DNA from: Pseudomonas koreensis
Lineage (GTDB): Bacteria > Pseudomonadota > Gammaproteobacteria > Pseudomonadales > Pseudomonadaceae
Reading direction: 5' to 3'
Length of the DNA: 64,000 nt
Assembly: GCF_025447595.1 (NCBI RefSeq)
Contig: NZ_JAOEJU010000005.1
Span: 186,001-250,000, forward strand
The position numbers and the translations under genes are program-made. A model generated the notes under the pieces. The model did no database searches, was not told where the DNA came from, and saw only the letters and a program-made list of their open reading frames with translations. How positions within the stretch are numbered: position 1 is the first letter of the stretch; each line of letters begins with the position of its first letter. Below, piece after piece: positions 10,101 through 19,295 of this stretch.

Positions 10101-13100
10101 CCGCAGTTCGATCTGATCGATGTTCAGGGTGAACAAGTGGCGGCTCTGGCCCTGTCGAGCGGCTTCAAGGTGGCCGGGTTGCTCAGGGATGAGCCGCTGC
10201 CCGACAAACCGTTCAGGTCCGTTCGTCAGCGTGTCAACAGTGCTCACGGGCGATCGCTGATGGAAAATTCGCACCTGGGCAGTGCACTGCTGTCGGCAGA
10301 CAATGATTGGTGGGCGGAGCAGATTGCCGATGCGACTTCGCGCTTGCGGGAGGGTCATGACTCGGCGAAACCGCTGGTGCCGTTATTCGACTCGCTGGAG
10401 GTGACGCCCCAGGGTGGCTATCAGGTGGGCATGATCGACCCGCAGAGTGGCAACCTGGTAGTCAATGTCACCAGCCAGGATGGCCGCCTGCTGCGAATCA
10501 GGAACTACCTGACGGAGCTGTTCTTGACCTTGGGACGCAAGCGTGAAGGCAGTGTGGATCCGACCGATGCAGTCGCAGTGCACACACTCAATGCCGGGTT
10601 CGCGGTGCAGGCGCTGATGAATGCGTTGCGCGGGCGTGAAGGCGAAGACCGTACATTGACCACTGCGGTGCAGTGGCATGCTTACGTCAACTATGCGCAG
10701 CTGGTGCATGGCAATGCGGTCGATGTCGCAGGACTGGTCCGCCTGGTGCAAACCGCGTTGCGCGATGAAAAACTGATTGCACGGACCAGTTCGAAGGTGG
10801 TCGGTGAAGCCCTCGAGCCGTTGACCGGCAGAGCGCTCGGCGCTGTGGCCGGGCACGTGGCCAACGAGGGTGTGGGGGCCGTGCTGGGGCTGGCCAATGT
10901 CGGCTTTGATATTTATCAGTTGGCGAATGCCCGTAATGACGTCGAGATTGCCACTTTCGCGACTCAGCTCACCTTTGACGCCAGCAGTCTGGCCCTGGCC
11001 GGCGCCGGACTTGGCGCCGCACTCGCCGGTGCGGGAACGGCAGCCGGGGTGCTGGGAGGTGCCGGAGTGATTCTGGGAGGGCTGGCGGTCGGTGTGACTG
11101 CATTGGCGCAGAACTTTGCAACCATCGCAGAGGAAGCGAAAGCGATCGGGCTGTTTTTCGCGGATCTGGAACAGGCACATCAGAGTTCCGGGTATCGCTA
11201 CAGCGACAAGCAAAGTGCCTGGCTACCGCGACCGGCACTGATCATCAATGGTGTGGACCTGAGTACCGGCAAACTGTTGCTCGACAGCTCCCGTCTGTAT
11301 CCGCTGCGCGATCATTTCGGCGTGCCGGAATTCGAGGTCGACTACTCACGGGCCATCAACCTCAGCAACGAGCTGGGCTATCCGGCGCAGATGACGTTCA
11401 CTCCCCCTGCCGAACAGGCCATTGTCCTGCCGTGCACGCCGCTCACCTGCTACCGCTACGAATACCAGATCCTGCCGTTTTCATCGCAACGCCATGACAA
11501 GGGCTTCGACATCGCCAGGCGTCTGGAGAAGAAGAAAACGGATGGTCAATGGTTGTTCCTGTTTTCGTTCTACTCGTTTCCCAGCCATTACATCATTCAT
11601 CGAATGTCCCCCGACTATCGGCCGACCACGATCAGCGTCACGCTCGATGGGCAGGCACGCAAACTGGTCGTTCCGGTAATCCCCAAGCCATGGCACGAGC
11701 AAATCAGCTATCGGATCCAGGGTGGAGGAGGCACCTGCACGCTGGTGCTCAACCCCGGTGTGAACGTTGAGCTGGTGTCAGTGGGCGTGCAACAGAATCG
11801 CTGGATCATCGTCGCCCCCTGGGCCGGCGAGGGGGACATTGTGTTCGGCAGGAGCGGGGAGTTCAGCGTTAAAGGCTGCCAGTTCGAGGTGAGAGCGAAC
11901 ATCGCGCCGGAGATACTCCTGCTGATCGAAAACGGTCGGCTCTTCAGGGTCGCCGACCGCAAATGGCATCCGCTGGATCTGCTTCAGGAACGGGCGCCCG
12001 AGGGGGTGGACGACCAGCTACTGCAGGACCATCTGCAAGCGCTGGCCCGGGCTCATCGACTGGCGCTGCGCTATACGCCAATTCACGATTACCTGATTCC
12101 GTTCGAGAGCATCACGGCGCCGCGTTACACCAACGGCTGGTACGACGCCGCGCAGGACCGGATTCTTTACATCCGCAATGATGAGGTGTTCCACGATGAG
12201 GGCAGGCTGTCGGTGGTGGTCGGTGGCTCGGCGTTTTACCATGATCCGGAATCATTCGATATCTGCCAGGTCGATGCCGGCACGGGGCTGCTCAGTCATC
12301 GTTATCGATTGATGGTGCGGTTCAAAGGTGCCAGCACGATTCGCAGCGTTGAAGCCGATGGTCATGGTGTTGTGCATGTGGTGCAGGAGTATGCCCATGA
12401 AGACGGTACGCTCGAGCGCCTCAACTACTTGATTCACGAGGGTGAGCTGTGGCTGAGCTCGGTCACCTGTGCACTTGAGCCGACATTCGAGGCATTGCTC
12501 GATAACAGCACGCCTCTGACTGACTGGGTTCCGATACTGGGTAAGTGGGCAGTACTCGAACGGGTCTCTGCCGACAAGGGGTATGCCACGGTCGACTGGC
12601 AGTTTGCGCCTTACGTTTCAATCAGCTGGAGGATTGAGGAGCGTTTCCGCGACATGGCCTGGATTCGTACCCGTGACAACCTGATTGTGCGCCCGATGCC
12701 GCATCGTCACCATGCCCGCGGCTGGCCCGATTCGATTCAGAACCTGAACGAGCTGATGCTGCTGACGCTGGCCGATGACAGCGATGTGTTTGTCATCTAC
12801 AACCGGAAATTCCAGAGTCTGTGTCGGGTGCAGCGGACCCTGGCACAGGAACAGAGCCAATGGTCGCACCGCTGGGTGCAGCCTGAACGTTTGACGCAGG
12901 TCACGACCGAGCACAAGGGTTATCAGGCGCGGACAGAGGATGGATTGACGTTCGAAATCGGTATTGACGGTGAAGTGCGCTTTGCCGGGCTGGCCGAGCC
13001 ATGGCTCGAGGGGCGAGAGCAATGGTGGCAGGCGCTTGGAGGTGTTGCCCGGCAATACACCGTTGAGCAATTCCCGATTTTCGGTGTTGCCAATGCGCAG

Positions 13101-14240
13101 GGCGATGCGCGTTTGCACGCGTGGTACGTGGACGACCGTTTGTTACTGTGTGACGCGCAGCAGACGCAGGTCCGGTTGCTCGGCATGACACCGGACAATC
13201 AGTCGGTGTGGCTGTTCGAACCCGAGACCGGCGAGGTCTGGCGCCAGGCGTTTATCGATAAAAAGCAACTCGACCAGGCGTTCGGAAAGGGCACGCAATT
13301 ATTGCAGGCATCATTGCTTCCCAAACCGGAGCGACAGTGGACTGCACAGCGTTATGTCGATGTGCAGGTCGCGGGGGCCGGGCTGGTGGGTACGACGCAG
13401 GAGGGAGTGGTGGTGCAACTGGAGCATCAGGAACCTCCACTGATTACGGGTGTGCAGCACGAATGGCTGGCAGCCCATGGCGACAATCCGATCGGCAACT
13501 TGCAGGCCTTGCTGGCGAACGAGGCGCATCGTCCATTCCTTTCCGTCGCCGCGCAAGATTCCAGTGTTCAGTGGTACATCGCCGACAGCGCACGGCTGAT
13601 CCAGATTCCCGCTGCCGACCTGCCGGAGGATTTCGAGCTGCTCGGAATCCGTCGCCGCACGAATGTTCTGCTCCATGAGCCGCAGGAACGAGTCGTTCGG
13701 AGCTACCCGAGCCGGCGCCAGATCAAGCCGCTGGATTATGTCCGGCGCACGGGAGAAGTGCTGGTGCTCGAAGGGCGCCTGGATGCCTACGATCTACTGC
13801 CACTGGTTCCGGACGATGTACGTACACTTGTTCTGCGGGTGGGGCGCGGTTCGATGAAGTGGCACCTGTCCGAGGCGCTCATGCGCAAGCTCGACCTGAT
13901 GGTGATCGACTGTCGTTATCCGCTGGGAGACCGTCCACTGGTCATGAGCCGGTTGATCTGGACTCCGGTCGACTCGCAAAAGCTTGAGGTGGCGATGGTC
14001 GACGATCACCTGGTGATCATCGTCCCCGACAGCGAACACTGTGTGCTGGTGCGGAATGCAGGAGTGAGTGATCCGCTGTTGCGCGGTGATGCCATGCTTG
14101 AGGTCAGGGGGCTGAGCCCGTGCCAAGTGTCGAAGCTGGTGCGCTGGCTAAGGGGGCGCAAGGAGGACGCCGACGGCGTGACGTTGAAAGCGCTCATCGA
14201 TCAGGCAAACGCACAGAAAACCGTCGAGCCCGCCGATTGA
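7107..14240 (+). CDS. Giant toxin: GT44 glucosyltransferase, C58-like protease, TcdA/TcdB-type pore region
   Basis: This 2,377-residue protein probably modifies host proteins by glycosylation. Residues about 120-520 match the large clostridial toxin glucosyltransferase: PKILHFVWLGGG (125-136, with W132), YINVWK, NVWYDSDALL, AAASDIVR (D299, R302) and the DXD motif GGSYSDVDNLPPL (D315, D317), which binds UDP-sugar and Mn2+. Around 850-960 lies a candidate cysteine protease triad: C853 (AGRCFPLA), H940 (SDNHSMLVA), D959 (YHFYDPNFG). That is YopT/AvrPphB-like (C58), not the C80 autoprotease of TcdB. Residues about 1240-1350 are hydrophobic and Gly/Ala-rich, like the TcdA/TcdB pore domain. The last 1,000 residues are beta-rich with no clear CROP repeats. 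E. coli lymphostatin (LifA/Efa1) also combines GT44 and C58 regions. No signal peptide and no secretion or immunity neighbour are present. Confidence 0.88.
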   Translation: MQEAKVNAADGGYVKFVNLFKLADLEQALLPYKNTRQYDAVFRYYFACIGLLDSPRLQHPLALFRQALGAMGQRRARREAEQDIAPSPDKEAAPGLTQILGRVDAFEARLLYGIELMKVPATQVPKILHFVWLGGGIGEIQRDYINVWKQVLAGQGYRINVWYDSDALLAWQANRLVVEAAKVDAMKHGGVDSTSDQILGEMYVARAIALKQQMSEHISAAVARSESADEARLQLLSRAYGQNPHDLRILKAKNRASIDALAGGDVRVRDLDGSELSLKLQDIYQRELRMRGNFAAASDIVRAEVLHFEGGSYSDVDNLPPLLKEIAGVDISGFGEDARLGVLQLILDQNPDWMPGRQALRARYRDKLLQIPEEHRTALQAFAKSRPLLTQVFQPPQDLLVRPYALRAVAKGNTISNAYMMAHAGSAVLESVLKRFRFNYELIDDTARLATDRGISLQAHEAMDTLAGEVLETTYGPLFELPGMEAIFASYLANAAAGYHNEGIRPKNEGTIYLTGPVAIKDGTGDFEKAFLTPEGARASRREMAIAPLQTVNQLTEEELDHSWKENETDPQKWLETEQQRWRDGQYKARYAGNVTELLKQTTVEFELGWPLIEGRHVLNAELLQRLAERLGEPFTQAMMSGHDGPVVFAERLPLSFDDRQAIRNQDTRLRPPAFPKNQLAQNLGLDEILIGLGAGSWQLEQLNPLQRLALGALLGVESLDSQSFSTLSSALDNLVNSVSERGTSGRYAVIERHLYQRRTPAFMAGMASVEDGLWASPVTALSLKKSALANAVTLFDWGRRVAQIQRLAIQEHREKVQERVEQVLNQFEAGTAKMVPQDLLMHGPGDTAAGRCFPLALAMSAALTRGEAATRQLRERFFLAVLEPQQPDSAAFLGALEEMRGVNAAEVGTALGRLDLDKVVASLEDSAGPRTLMLNSDNHSMLVARTVNGAASVYHFYDPNFGLFEFDSPGIFTMALKQFFKDTDMARHYAVFGNAGRPQFDLIDVQGEQVAALALSSGFKVAGLLRDEPLPDKPFRSVRQRVNSAHGRSLMENSHLGSALLSADNDWWAEQIADATSRLREGHDSAKPLVPLFDSLEVTPQGGYQVGMIDPQSGNLVVNVTSQDGRLLRIRNYLTELFLTLGRKREGSVDPTDAVAVHTLNAGFAVQALMNALRGREGEDRTLTTAVQWHAYVNYAQLVHGNAVDVAGLVRLVQTALRDEKLIARTSSKVVGEALEPLTGRALGAVAGHVANEGVGAVLGLANVGFDIYQLANARNDVEIATFATQLTFDASSLALAGAGLGAALAGAGTAAGVLGGAGVILGGLAVGVTALAQNFATIAEEAKAIGLFFADLEQAHQSSGYRYSDKQSAWLPRPALIINGVDLSTGKLLLDSSRLYPLRDHFGVPEFEVDYSRAINLSNELGYPAQMTFTPPAEQAIVLPCTPLTCYRYEYQILPFSSQRHDKGFDIARRLEKKKTDGQWLFLFSFYSFPSHYIIHRMSPDYRPTTISVTLDGQARKLVVPVIPKPWHEQISYRIQGGGGTCTLVLNPGVNVELVSVGVQQNRWIIVAPWAGEGDIVFGRSGEFSVKGCQFEVRANIAPEILLLIENGRLFRVADRKWHPLDLLQERAPEGVDDQLLQDHLQALARAHRLALRYTPIHDYLIPFESITAPRYTNGWYDAAQDRILYIRNDEVFHDEGRLSVVVGGSAFYHDPESFDICQVDAGTGLLSHRYRLMVRFKGASTIRSVEADGHGVVHVVQEYAHEDGTLERLNYLIHEGELWLSSVTCALEPTFEALLDNSTPLTDWVPILGKWAVLERVSADKGYATVDWQFAPYVSISWRIEERFRDMAWIRTRDNLIVRPMPHRHHARGWPDSIQNLNELMLLTLADDSDVFVIYNRKFQSLCRVQRTLAQEQSQWSHRWVQPERLTQVTTEHKGYQARTEDGLTFEIGIDGEVRFAGLAEPWLEGREQWWQALGGVARQYTVEQFPIFGVANAQGDARLHAWYVDDRLLLCDAQQTQVRLLGMTPDNQSVWLFEPETGEVWRQAFIDKKQLDQAFGKGTQLLQASLLPKPERQWTAQRYVDVQVAGAGLVGTTQEGVVVQLEHQEPPLITGVQHEWLAAHGDNPIGNLQALLANEAHRPFLSVAAQDSSVQWYIADSARLIQIPAADLPEDFELLGIRRRTNVLLHEPQERVVRSYPSRRQIKPLDYVRRTGEVLVLEGRLDAYDLLPLVPDDVRTLVLRVGRGSMKWHLSEALMRKLDLMVIDCRYPLGDRPLVMSRLIWTPVDSQKLEVAMVDDHLVIIVPDSEHCVLVRNAGVSDPLLRGDAMLEVRGLSPCQVSKLVRWLRGRKEDADGVTLKALIDQANAQKTVEPAD

Positions 14241-14261
14241 AGTATGACGGGCAGTGACGGA

Positions 14262-14295
14262 AAAAGACCGCCGACGTTGCCGTCGGCGGTCTTTT
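14262..14295. terminator. Bidirectional terminator between toxin gene and marC
   Basis: A perfect 15-bp stem AAAAGACCGCCGACG (14262-14276) / CGTCGGCGGTCTTTT (14281-14295) with loop TTGC. It has an A-run on one side and a T-run on the other, so it can end the toxin transcript on + and the marC transcript on -. Confidence 0.9.
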
Positions 14296-14306
14296 CGTTT
14301 CCGGGT

Positions 14307-14903
14307 TCAAGGTACCAGGTAGCCTTTGACTCCGGTGAAGATGATCTGCGCTGCCAGTGCACACACGAAAAGGCCCATCAGGCGGCTGACAATCTGCAGA
14401 CCCTGATCGCCGAGGATCCGCTCGATACGGTTCGACAAGTAAAGCACCACCCCGACCGTGACACTGGCCAGAGCGATACTCATGATCGCGATCAGCTTGT
14501 CATCCCAGTGCGGCTGGCTGACGCCCATCACCAGCAATGCACCGATGGTGCCGGGGCCGACAGTCAGCGGGATGGTCAACGGGACGATGGTTACGTCCTG
14601 CTGCACATTATCGGCCTGCACTGCCGGCTTGCCTTGGGCCATGCCCAGTGCCGAGATGAACAGCACGCTACCGGCCCCGATGCGGAAGGCATCCACGGTG
14701 ATGCCGAACACGTCGAAGATCACCCGCCCGAACAGATACAGCAATACGCTCGATACCAGGGTGGCGATCGCCACTTTCCAGGCCAGGCGCCGTTGTTCCT
14801 TGCGCGAATAACCCCGGGTCAGGCTGATGAAGCAGGACAACACGAAGAACGGGCTGTAGAGCACCAGCATCTTCAGGTAAACACTGAATAACACGTGGAG
14901 CAT
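14307..14903 (-). CDS. MarC family integral membrane protein
   Basis: The 198-residue inner-membrane protein has about six hydrophobic segments and the MarC/YhgN pattern: PFFVLSCFISLTRGY near the N-terminus, and the PLTIPLTVGPGTIGALLVMG signature in the middle. The family is listed as NAAT-type transporters, but its substrate is not settled. ATG 14903 gives the normal family length. It stands between the toxin gene (convergent) and retS, apparently monocistronic. Confidence 0.85.
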   Translation of the reverse strand: MLHVLFSVYLKMLVLYSPFFVLSCFISLTRGYSRKEQRRLAWKVAIATLVSSVLLYLFGRVIFDVFGITVDAFRIGAGSVLFISALGMAQGKPAVQADNVQQDVTIVPLTIPLTVGPGTIGALLVMGVSQPHWDDKLIAIMSIALASVTVGVVLYLSNRIERILGDQGLQIVSRLMGLFVCALAAQIIFTGVKGYLVP

Positions 14904-14966
14904 GGCGCGGGCTCGCTGGTGGGGAAAGACGGGGGGAGTCTAACAGGCGCTATCGTGTCTGTCGGC

Positions 14967-17744
14967 TCACGACGGTTGCGTCGTCGCACGGTTCTGCTGA
15001 TCACGCTGGGCCACCCAGTGTTCGATCAGCTCGCGCAGCTGCGACAGCTCCACCGGTTTGGCCATGTGCCCGTCCATCCCGGCCTGACGCGCGCGTTCCT
15101 TGTGTTCGGCAAGGATGTGCGCAGTCAGCGCCACGATCGGCGTGCGGATGCGCTGGTTGCCGACCTCCCAGGCCCGCAGTTGCTGGGTCGCTGAGAAACC
15201 GTCGAGGATCGGCATTTCGCAATCCATCAATACCAGGTCGTAGCGCTGGGCTTTCATCGCCTGCAAGGCTTCTTCGCCATTGCTGGCGGTGTCCGGTTGC
15301 AGATTGAGTTTGCCGAGCATGCCACGAATGACTTTGGTGGAAATTGTGTTGTCTTCGGCCACCAGAATGCGGAAGTCACTCGGCACCTTGACCGGTGTGG
15401 CAGGACTCGCGACCTGCGGCTGGAACACCACCTGGCCACGGTTGCGCTGGTTCAGCTCGTCGGCGAGCGTGGTCTTGAGGGTATAGCCGGCCACCGGTTT
15501 GGCCAGGATGCGCTTGATCCCCGAGTTGCGCGCGATGATCTTGCTCGGCGCATTGCTGATGCCGGTGAGCATGATCAGCAGGATGTCGTGGTTCAGGCTC
15601 GGGTCTTCCTTGATTTTGGCCGCCAGTTGCATGCCGGTCATGCCGGGCATGTTCTGGTCCAGCAGGACCACGTCGAAATAATCGCGCAGGTGCGCCTTGG
15701 TGCGCAGCAGGGCCAGCGCTTCCTTGCCGGATGGCACGGCACTTACATTCAGACCCCACGCGCTGCATTGCTGCACCAGCACTTTGCGGCAAGTGTCGTT
15801 GTCGTCGACCACCAGCACCCGCGCGCCTTGCAGCGGACTGTCGAGATCTGAAGTCGGATGTTCCAGCCGATCCGGATCCAGCGGCAGTGTCAGCCACAAC
15901 GTGCTGCCCTGAGTGGCGCCACTCTTGATGCCGAACTCGCCTTGCATCAAACGGATCAGTTGCCGGGCGATCACCAGCCCGAGGTTGCCGCCCAGGCGGT
16001 TGGCCGACAGGAAGTGCTTGCTGTGCAACTCGGCATGCATCAGCGCGTCGCGTTCTTCCTGATCCATCGGCTGGCCGCTGTCCTGTACGGCAATGCGCAG
16101 GCGTGGCCCGGCGCTGCGTTCGTCGAGGGCGACCACTACCAGCACTTCGCCTTCTTCGGTTTTTTTCAGGGCGTTTTCCAGCAGGCTCAGCAGTGTCTGG
16201 CGCAGGCGTGTCGGATCGCCGCTGATGACCCGTGGCACTTGCGGCTGGATGAAGCTGATCAGTTCGACGTTCTGCTGTTCGGCCTTGGCGCGGTAGATGC
16301 TCAGGCAATCGTCGATCAGCGCATTGAGGTCGAACTGCACATCGTCCAGTTCGATCTGCCCGGACTCGAGCCGCGAGATGTCGAGGATCTCGTTGATCAG
16401 GGTCAGCAGCTCGTTGCCGGCGCTGTGGATGGTTTGCACATAGTCGCGCTGTTTGACCGACAGCGGCGTGCCGAGCAGCAGTTCGGTCATGCCCAGTACG
16501 CCGTTCATCGGCGTGCGTATTTCGTGGCTGATCTTGGCCAGGAATTCGGCCTTGGCGTTGATCTCGGCGTTGCTTGCAGCGAGGTCGCGGCTGATATTGA
16601 AACTGCTTTCGGTGATGCTGCGCTGGCGCTCGCCCAAGGCGATGCTCATCAACAGTCCACTGACGCAGATGAAGCCCATCAGGGTCATGATCAGGCCTTG
16701 TGGTGCCACCAGGGTCAGTCCCAGCAGGGCCGGCAGGATGATCAGTGTGCCAATGTTGAATACCACCATGGCGGCGACGAACAGCCGGGCAGGCCGGTAG
16801 CCTTTCTGCCAGTGGTGGAAACCGACCAGCAGCATGCTCAGCCCGGCCAGGGCCACTAGTGCATAAGTGATGATGTTCAGCGGCAGGGTGTTGACGAACA
16901 ACAGCAACAGGCTGCAGATCACGATGAACAGGATGTCGCCGATCAGCAGCTTGTTCAGCGGATGTGGGCCGAGGGGGGCGAAGAAGCGGTAGGCGAACAT
17001 CAATCCGGCGGGCGCTGTAAGCAGCAGGGCCAGATAGGCGCCCGGCGTCTGGATCGCATGCCAGTTCGGCAGCCAGGGGCCGGCGAGGTTCAAGAGCAGC
17101 AACAGACTCAGGCTCAGCAGGGCTTCGCACACTGCCAGCCACAAGCTGCTGCGTGAACGGGTGTAGGCGTAGCGGATCAGGTTGTGCAGGATCAGCATCG
17201 CCAGACAGCCGAACAGCAGACCGTAGATCAGCGTCTGGTTGTGATTGGCCGCGGCCATCACCGCCGATTGCAGGGTGATGTACGGGCGCAACTGGTGATC
17301 GGAGACCAGTCGCAGGTAGACGTCGAGGGGCTTGTCACTTTGCGGTAACGGCAGCATGAAGTCGCTGCTCGGCAGCGGCCGCTCCACCTGGGGCTGGGTG
17401 GTGCCGGTGTCGCGTTGCTCGATCAGGCGATCGCCGTCGAGGACATACAGATTGAGGTGCGACAGGTCGGGGGCGAAGATCCGCAGCACTTGTTCGTGCT
17501 TGCCGGGCGCCAGCCTGAAGCGCAGCCACAAGGCGCCATCGGGTTCGGCCGCGGTGAGGCGGTCAAGCTCGATAGGGCTGAATTGATTGGTGTAGCGGGC
17601 GGAGCGGATGTCGCTCAGCTGGAGGTTGCCCTGATCGTCAAGCAAAACCGACCAGCCACTGCCTTGCGCGGCCAGGGCCGGGAGCATGCAGAGCAAGGTC
17701 AACAGCGTGACGGTGAAGCCTATGGCAATCCTGAGCCAGCGCAC
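14967..17744 (-). CDS. retS: Hybrid sensor kinase RetS
   Basis: RetS is an inner-membrane hybrid sensor that antagonises GacS; in P. aeruginosa this lowers RsmY/Z and represses biofilm and T6SS genes. The protein (925 aa, GTG start) has a signal/anchor segment (about 5-25), a periplasmic 7TMR-DISMED2 sensor (about 30-170), seven membrane helices (7TMR-DISM, about 185-385), HisKA with H407 in FLAKISHEIRTPMNG, an HATPase domain with GGNLGLVIARQL, then two receiver domains with phospho-acceptors D696 (LLDQNMPG) and D841 (LMDCEMP). The architecture and its position next to purD-purH match P. aeruginosa PA4856. It is transcribed separately from purD. Confidence 0.9.
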   Translation of the reverse strand: MRWLRIAIGFTVTLLTLLCMLPALAAQGSGWSVLLDDQGNLQLSDIRSARYTNQFSPIELDRLTAAEPDGALWLRFRLAPGKHEQVLRIFAPDLSHLNLYVLDGDRLIEQRDTGTTQPQVERPLPSSDFMLPLPQSDKPLDVYLRLVSDHQLRPYITLQSAVMAAANHNQTLIYGLLFGCLAMLILHNLIRYAYTRSRSSLWLAVCEALLSLSLLLLLNLAGPWLPNWHAIQTPGAYLALLLTAPAGLMFAYRFFAPLGPHPLNKLLIGDILFIVICSLLLLFVNTLPLNIITYALVALAGLSMLLVGFHHWQKGYRPARLFVAAMVVFNIGTLIILPALLGLTLVAPQGLIMTLMGFICVSGLLMSIALGERQRSITESSFNISRDLAASNAEINAKAEFLAKISHEIRTPMNGVLGMTELLLGTPLSVKQRDYVQTIHSAGNELLTLINEILDISRLESGQIELDDVQFDLNALIDDCLSIYRAKAEQQNVELISFIQPQVPRVISGDPTRLRQTLLSLLENALKKTEEGEVLVVVALDERSAGPRLRIAVQDSGQPMDQEERDALMHAELHSKHFLSANRLGGNLGLVIARQLIRLMQGEFGIKSGATQGSTLWLTLPLDPDRLEHPTSDLDSPLQGARVLVVDDNDTCRKVLVQQCSAWGLNVSAVPSGKEALALLRTKAHLRDYFDVVLLDQNMPGMTGMQLAAKIKEDPSLNHDILLIMLTGISNAPSKIIARNSGIKRILAKPVAGYTLKTTLADELNQRNRGQVVFQPQVASPATPVKVPSDFRILVAEDNTISTKVIRGMLGKLNLQPDTASNGEEALQAMKAQRYDLVLMDCEMPILDGFSATQQLRAWEVGNQRIRTPIVALTAHILAEHKERARQAGMDGHMAKPVELSQLRELIEHWVAQRDQQNRATTQPS

Positions 17745-17846
17745 GGCGAAATCCCTTCGTAGGTTGATGCCAGAATATAACGATGCGCAGCGTCGGAACA
17801 GTCCGGCAAGGGCGATGAGCCCCTGCCGGAAACACAGCGTAGCTTA

Positions 17847-19139
17847 TTACTGAGACTCACCGCGTTCACGGGCAATGGCGCGGTAGCCAATGTCGGTGCG
17901 GTAGAAGCAGCCTTCCCAGTCGATGGCCTTGGCCAGTTTGTAGGCCTGCTCCTGGGCGGCGCCGACGCTGGCGCCCATGGCGGTGGCGCAAAGCACCCGA
18001 CCACCGGCCGTCACGACGTTGCCGTCCTTGAGCGCAGTACCGGCGTGGAAGACCTTGCCTTCCAGTGCGGCGGCTGCGTCCAGACCGTTGATCGGCGCGC
18101 CCTTGGCGTAGTCGCCCGGGTAACCGCCGGCGGCCAGCACGATGCCGACGCTCGGGCGTGGATCCCACTGCGCTTCAACCTTGTCCAGCGCCTGAGCCAG
18201 TGCCGCTTCGACCAGCAGCACCAGGCTCGATTGCAGACGCAGCATCACCGGTTGGGTTTCCGGGTCGCCGAAACGGCAGTTGAACTCGATGACCTTCGGA
18301 TTGCCGGCCTTGTCGATCATCAGACCGGCGTACAGGAAGCCGGTGTAGACGTTGCCTTCGTCGGCCATGCCGCGCACGGTCGGCCAGATCACCTGGTCCA
18401 TCACGCGCTGGTGCACGTCGGCGGTGACAACCGGAGCCGGGGAGTAAGCACCCATGCCGCCGGTGTTCGGGCCGCTGTCGCCGTCGCCGACGCGTTTGTG
18501 GTCCTGGCTGGTGGCCATCGGCAGAACGTTCTTGCCGTCGACCATGACGATGAAGCTGGCTTCTTCGCCGTCGAGGAATTCTTCGATGACGACACGCGAA
18601 CCGGCGTCGCCAAATGAATTGCCGGCGAGCATGTCGCGCACGGCATCTTCGGCTTCGGCCAGGGTCATGGCAACGATCACGCCTTTACCGGCGGCCAGGC
18701 CGTCGGCCTTGATCACGATCGGTGCGCCTTTTTCACGCAGATAAGCCAGGGCCGGCTCGATCTCGGTGAAGTTCTGGTAGTCGGCGGTCGGGATCTTGTG
18801 GCGTGCCAGGAAATCCTTGGTGAAGGCTTTCGAGCCTTCCAGCTGCGCGGCGCCAGCGGTCGGACCGAAGCAATCCAGGCCGCGGGAGCGGAACAGGTCG
18901 ACAACGCCGGCAACCAATGGCACTTCCGGACCGACGATGGTCAGGGAAACGTTTTTCTCGGCGAAGTCGGCGAGCTGCTCAAGGGCCAGCACGTCGATGG
19001 CGACGTTTTCGCACTTGGCTTCAATCGCGGTACCGGCGTTACCCGGCGCGACGAAAACTTTCTGCACTCGCGGATCCTGAGCCACTTTCCAGGCCAGGGC
19101 GTGTTCGCGGCCACCGCTGCCAATGATCAAAACATTCAT
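17847..19139 (-). CDS. purD: Phosphoribosylamine-glycine ligase PurD
   Basis: PurD is the ATP-grasp enzyme that joins phosphoribosylamine and glycine to form GAR in purine synthesis (430 aa, usual size). Family motifs are visible: N-terminal MNVLIIGSGGREHALAWK, VIKADGLAAGKGVIVA (ATP binding), HKRVGDGDSGPNTGGMGAY, and FNCRFGDPETQPVMLRL. It lies downstream of purH with a 156-base gap that holds a REP pair, so some transcription probably passes from purH. Confidence 0.96.
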   Translation of the reverse strand: MNVLIIGSGGREHALAWKVAQDPRVQKVFVAPGNAGTAIEAKCENVAIDVLALEQLADFAEKNVSLTIVGPEVPLVAGVVDLFRSRGLDCFGPTAGAAQLEGSKAFTKDFLARHKIPTADYQNFTEIEPALAYLREKGAPIVIKADGLAAGKGVIVAMTLAEAEDAVRDMLAGNSFGDAGSRVVIEEFLDGEEASFIVMVDGKNVLPMATSQDHKRVGDGDSGPNTGGMGAYSPAPVVTADVHQRVMDQVIWPTVRGMADEGNVYTGFLYAGLMIDKAGNPKVIEFNCRFGDPETQPVMLRLQSSLVLLVEAALAQALDKVEAQWDPRPSVGIVLAAGGYPGDYAKGAPINGLDAAAALEGKVFHAGTALKDGNVVTAGGRVLCATAMGASVGAAQEQAYKLAKAIDWEGCFYRTDIGYRAIARERGESQ

Positions 19140-19171
19140 TTCAAAAACCTCGGATGACGCTAATTCTGTTG

Positions 19172-19281
19172 AGCGCCGCAGGGGCGCTTTTCTGTGGGAG
19201 CGAGCTTGCTCGCGAAAGCGGATTCTCAGTCACATCTGAATTGAATGTGCCGCCGTCTTCGCGAGCAGGCTCGCTCCCACA
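19172..19281. repeat. REP element pair between purH and purD
   Basis: Two inverted copies of the Pseudomonas REP core (GTGGGAGCGAGCTTGCTCGCGAA at 19194-19216, and TTCGCGAGCAGGCTCGCTCCCAC at 19258-19280) form a BIME-like pair. Just before it a small hairpin AGCGCC/GGCGCT (19172-19188) is followed by TTT on the + strand. In an intercistronic place like this, REPs usually affect mRNA stability or gyrase/IHF contacts. Confidence 0.85.
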
Positions 19282-19295
19282 TTTGAATCTGTGTA

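Noticed and set aside
7107..14240. FitD/Mcf insecticidal toxin identity
   Set aside because: Only the pore-like region recalls Mcf/FitD; the N-terminal GT44 domain and missing fit export genes point to another toxin type.
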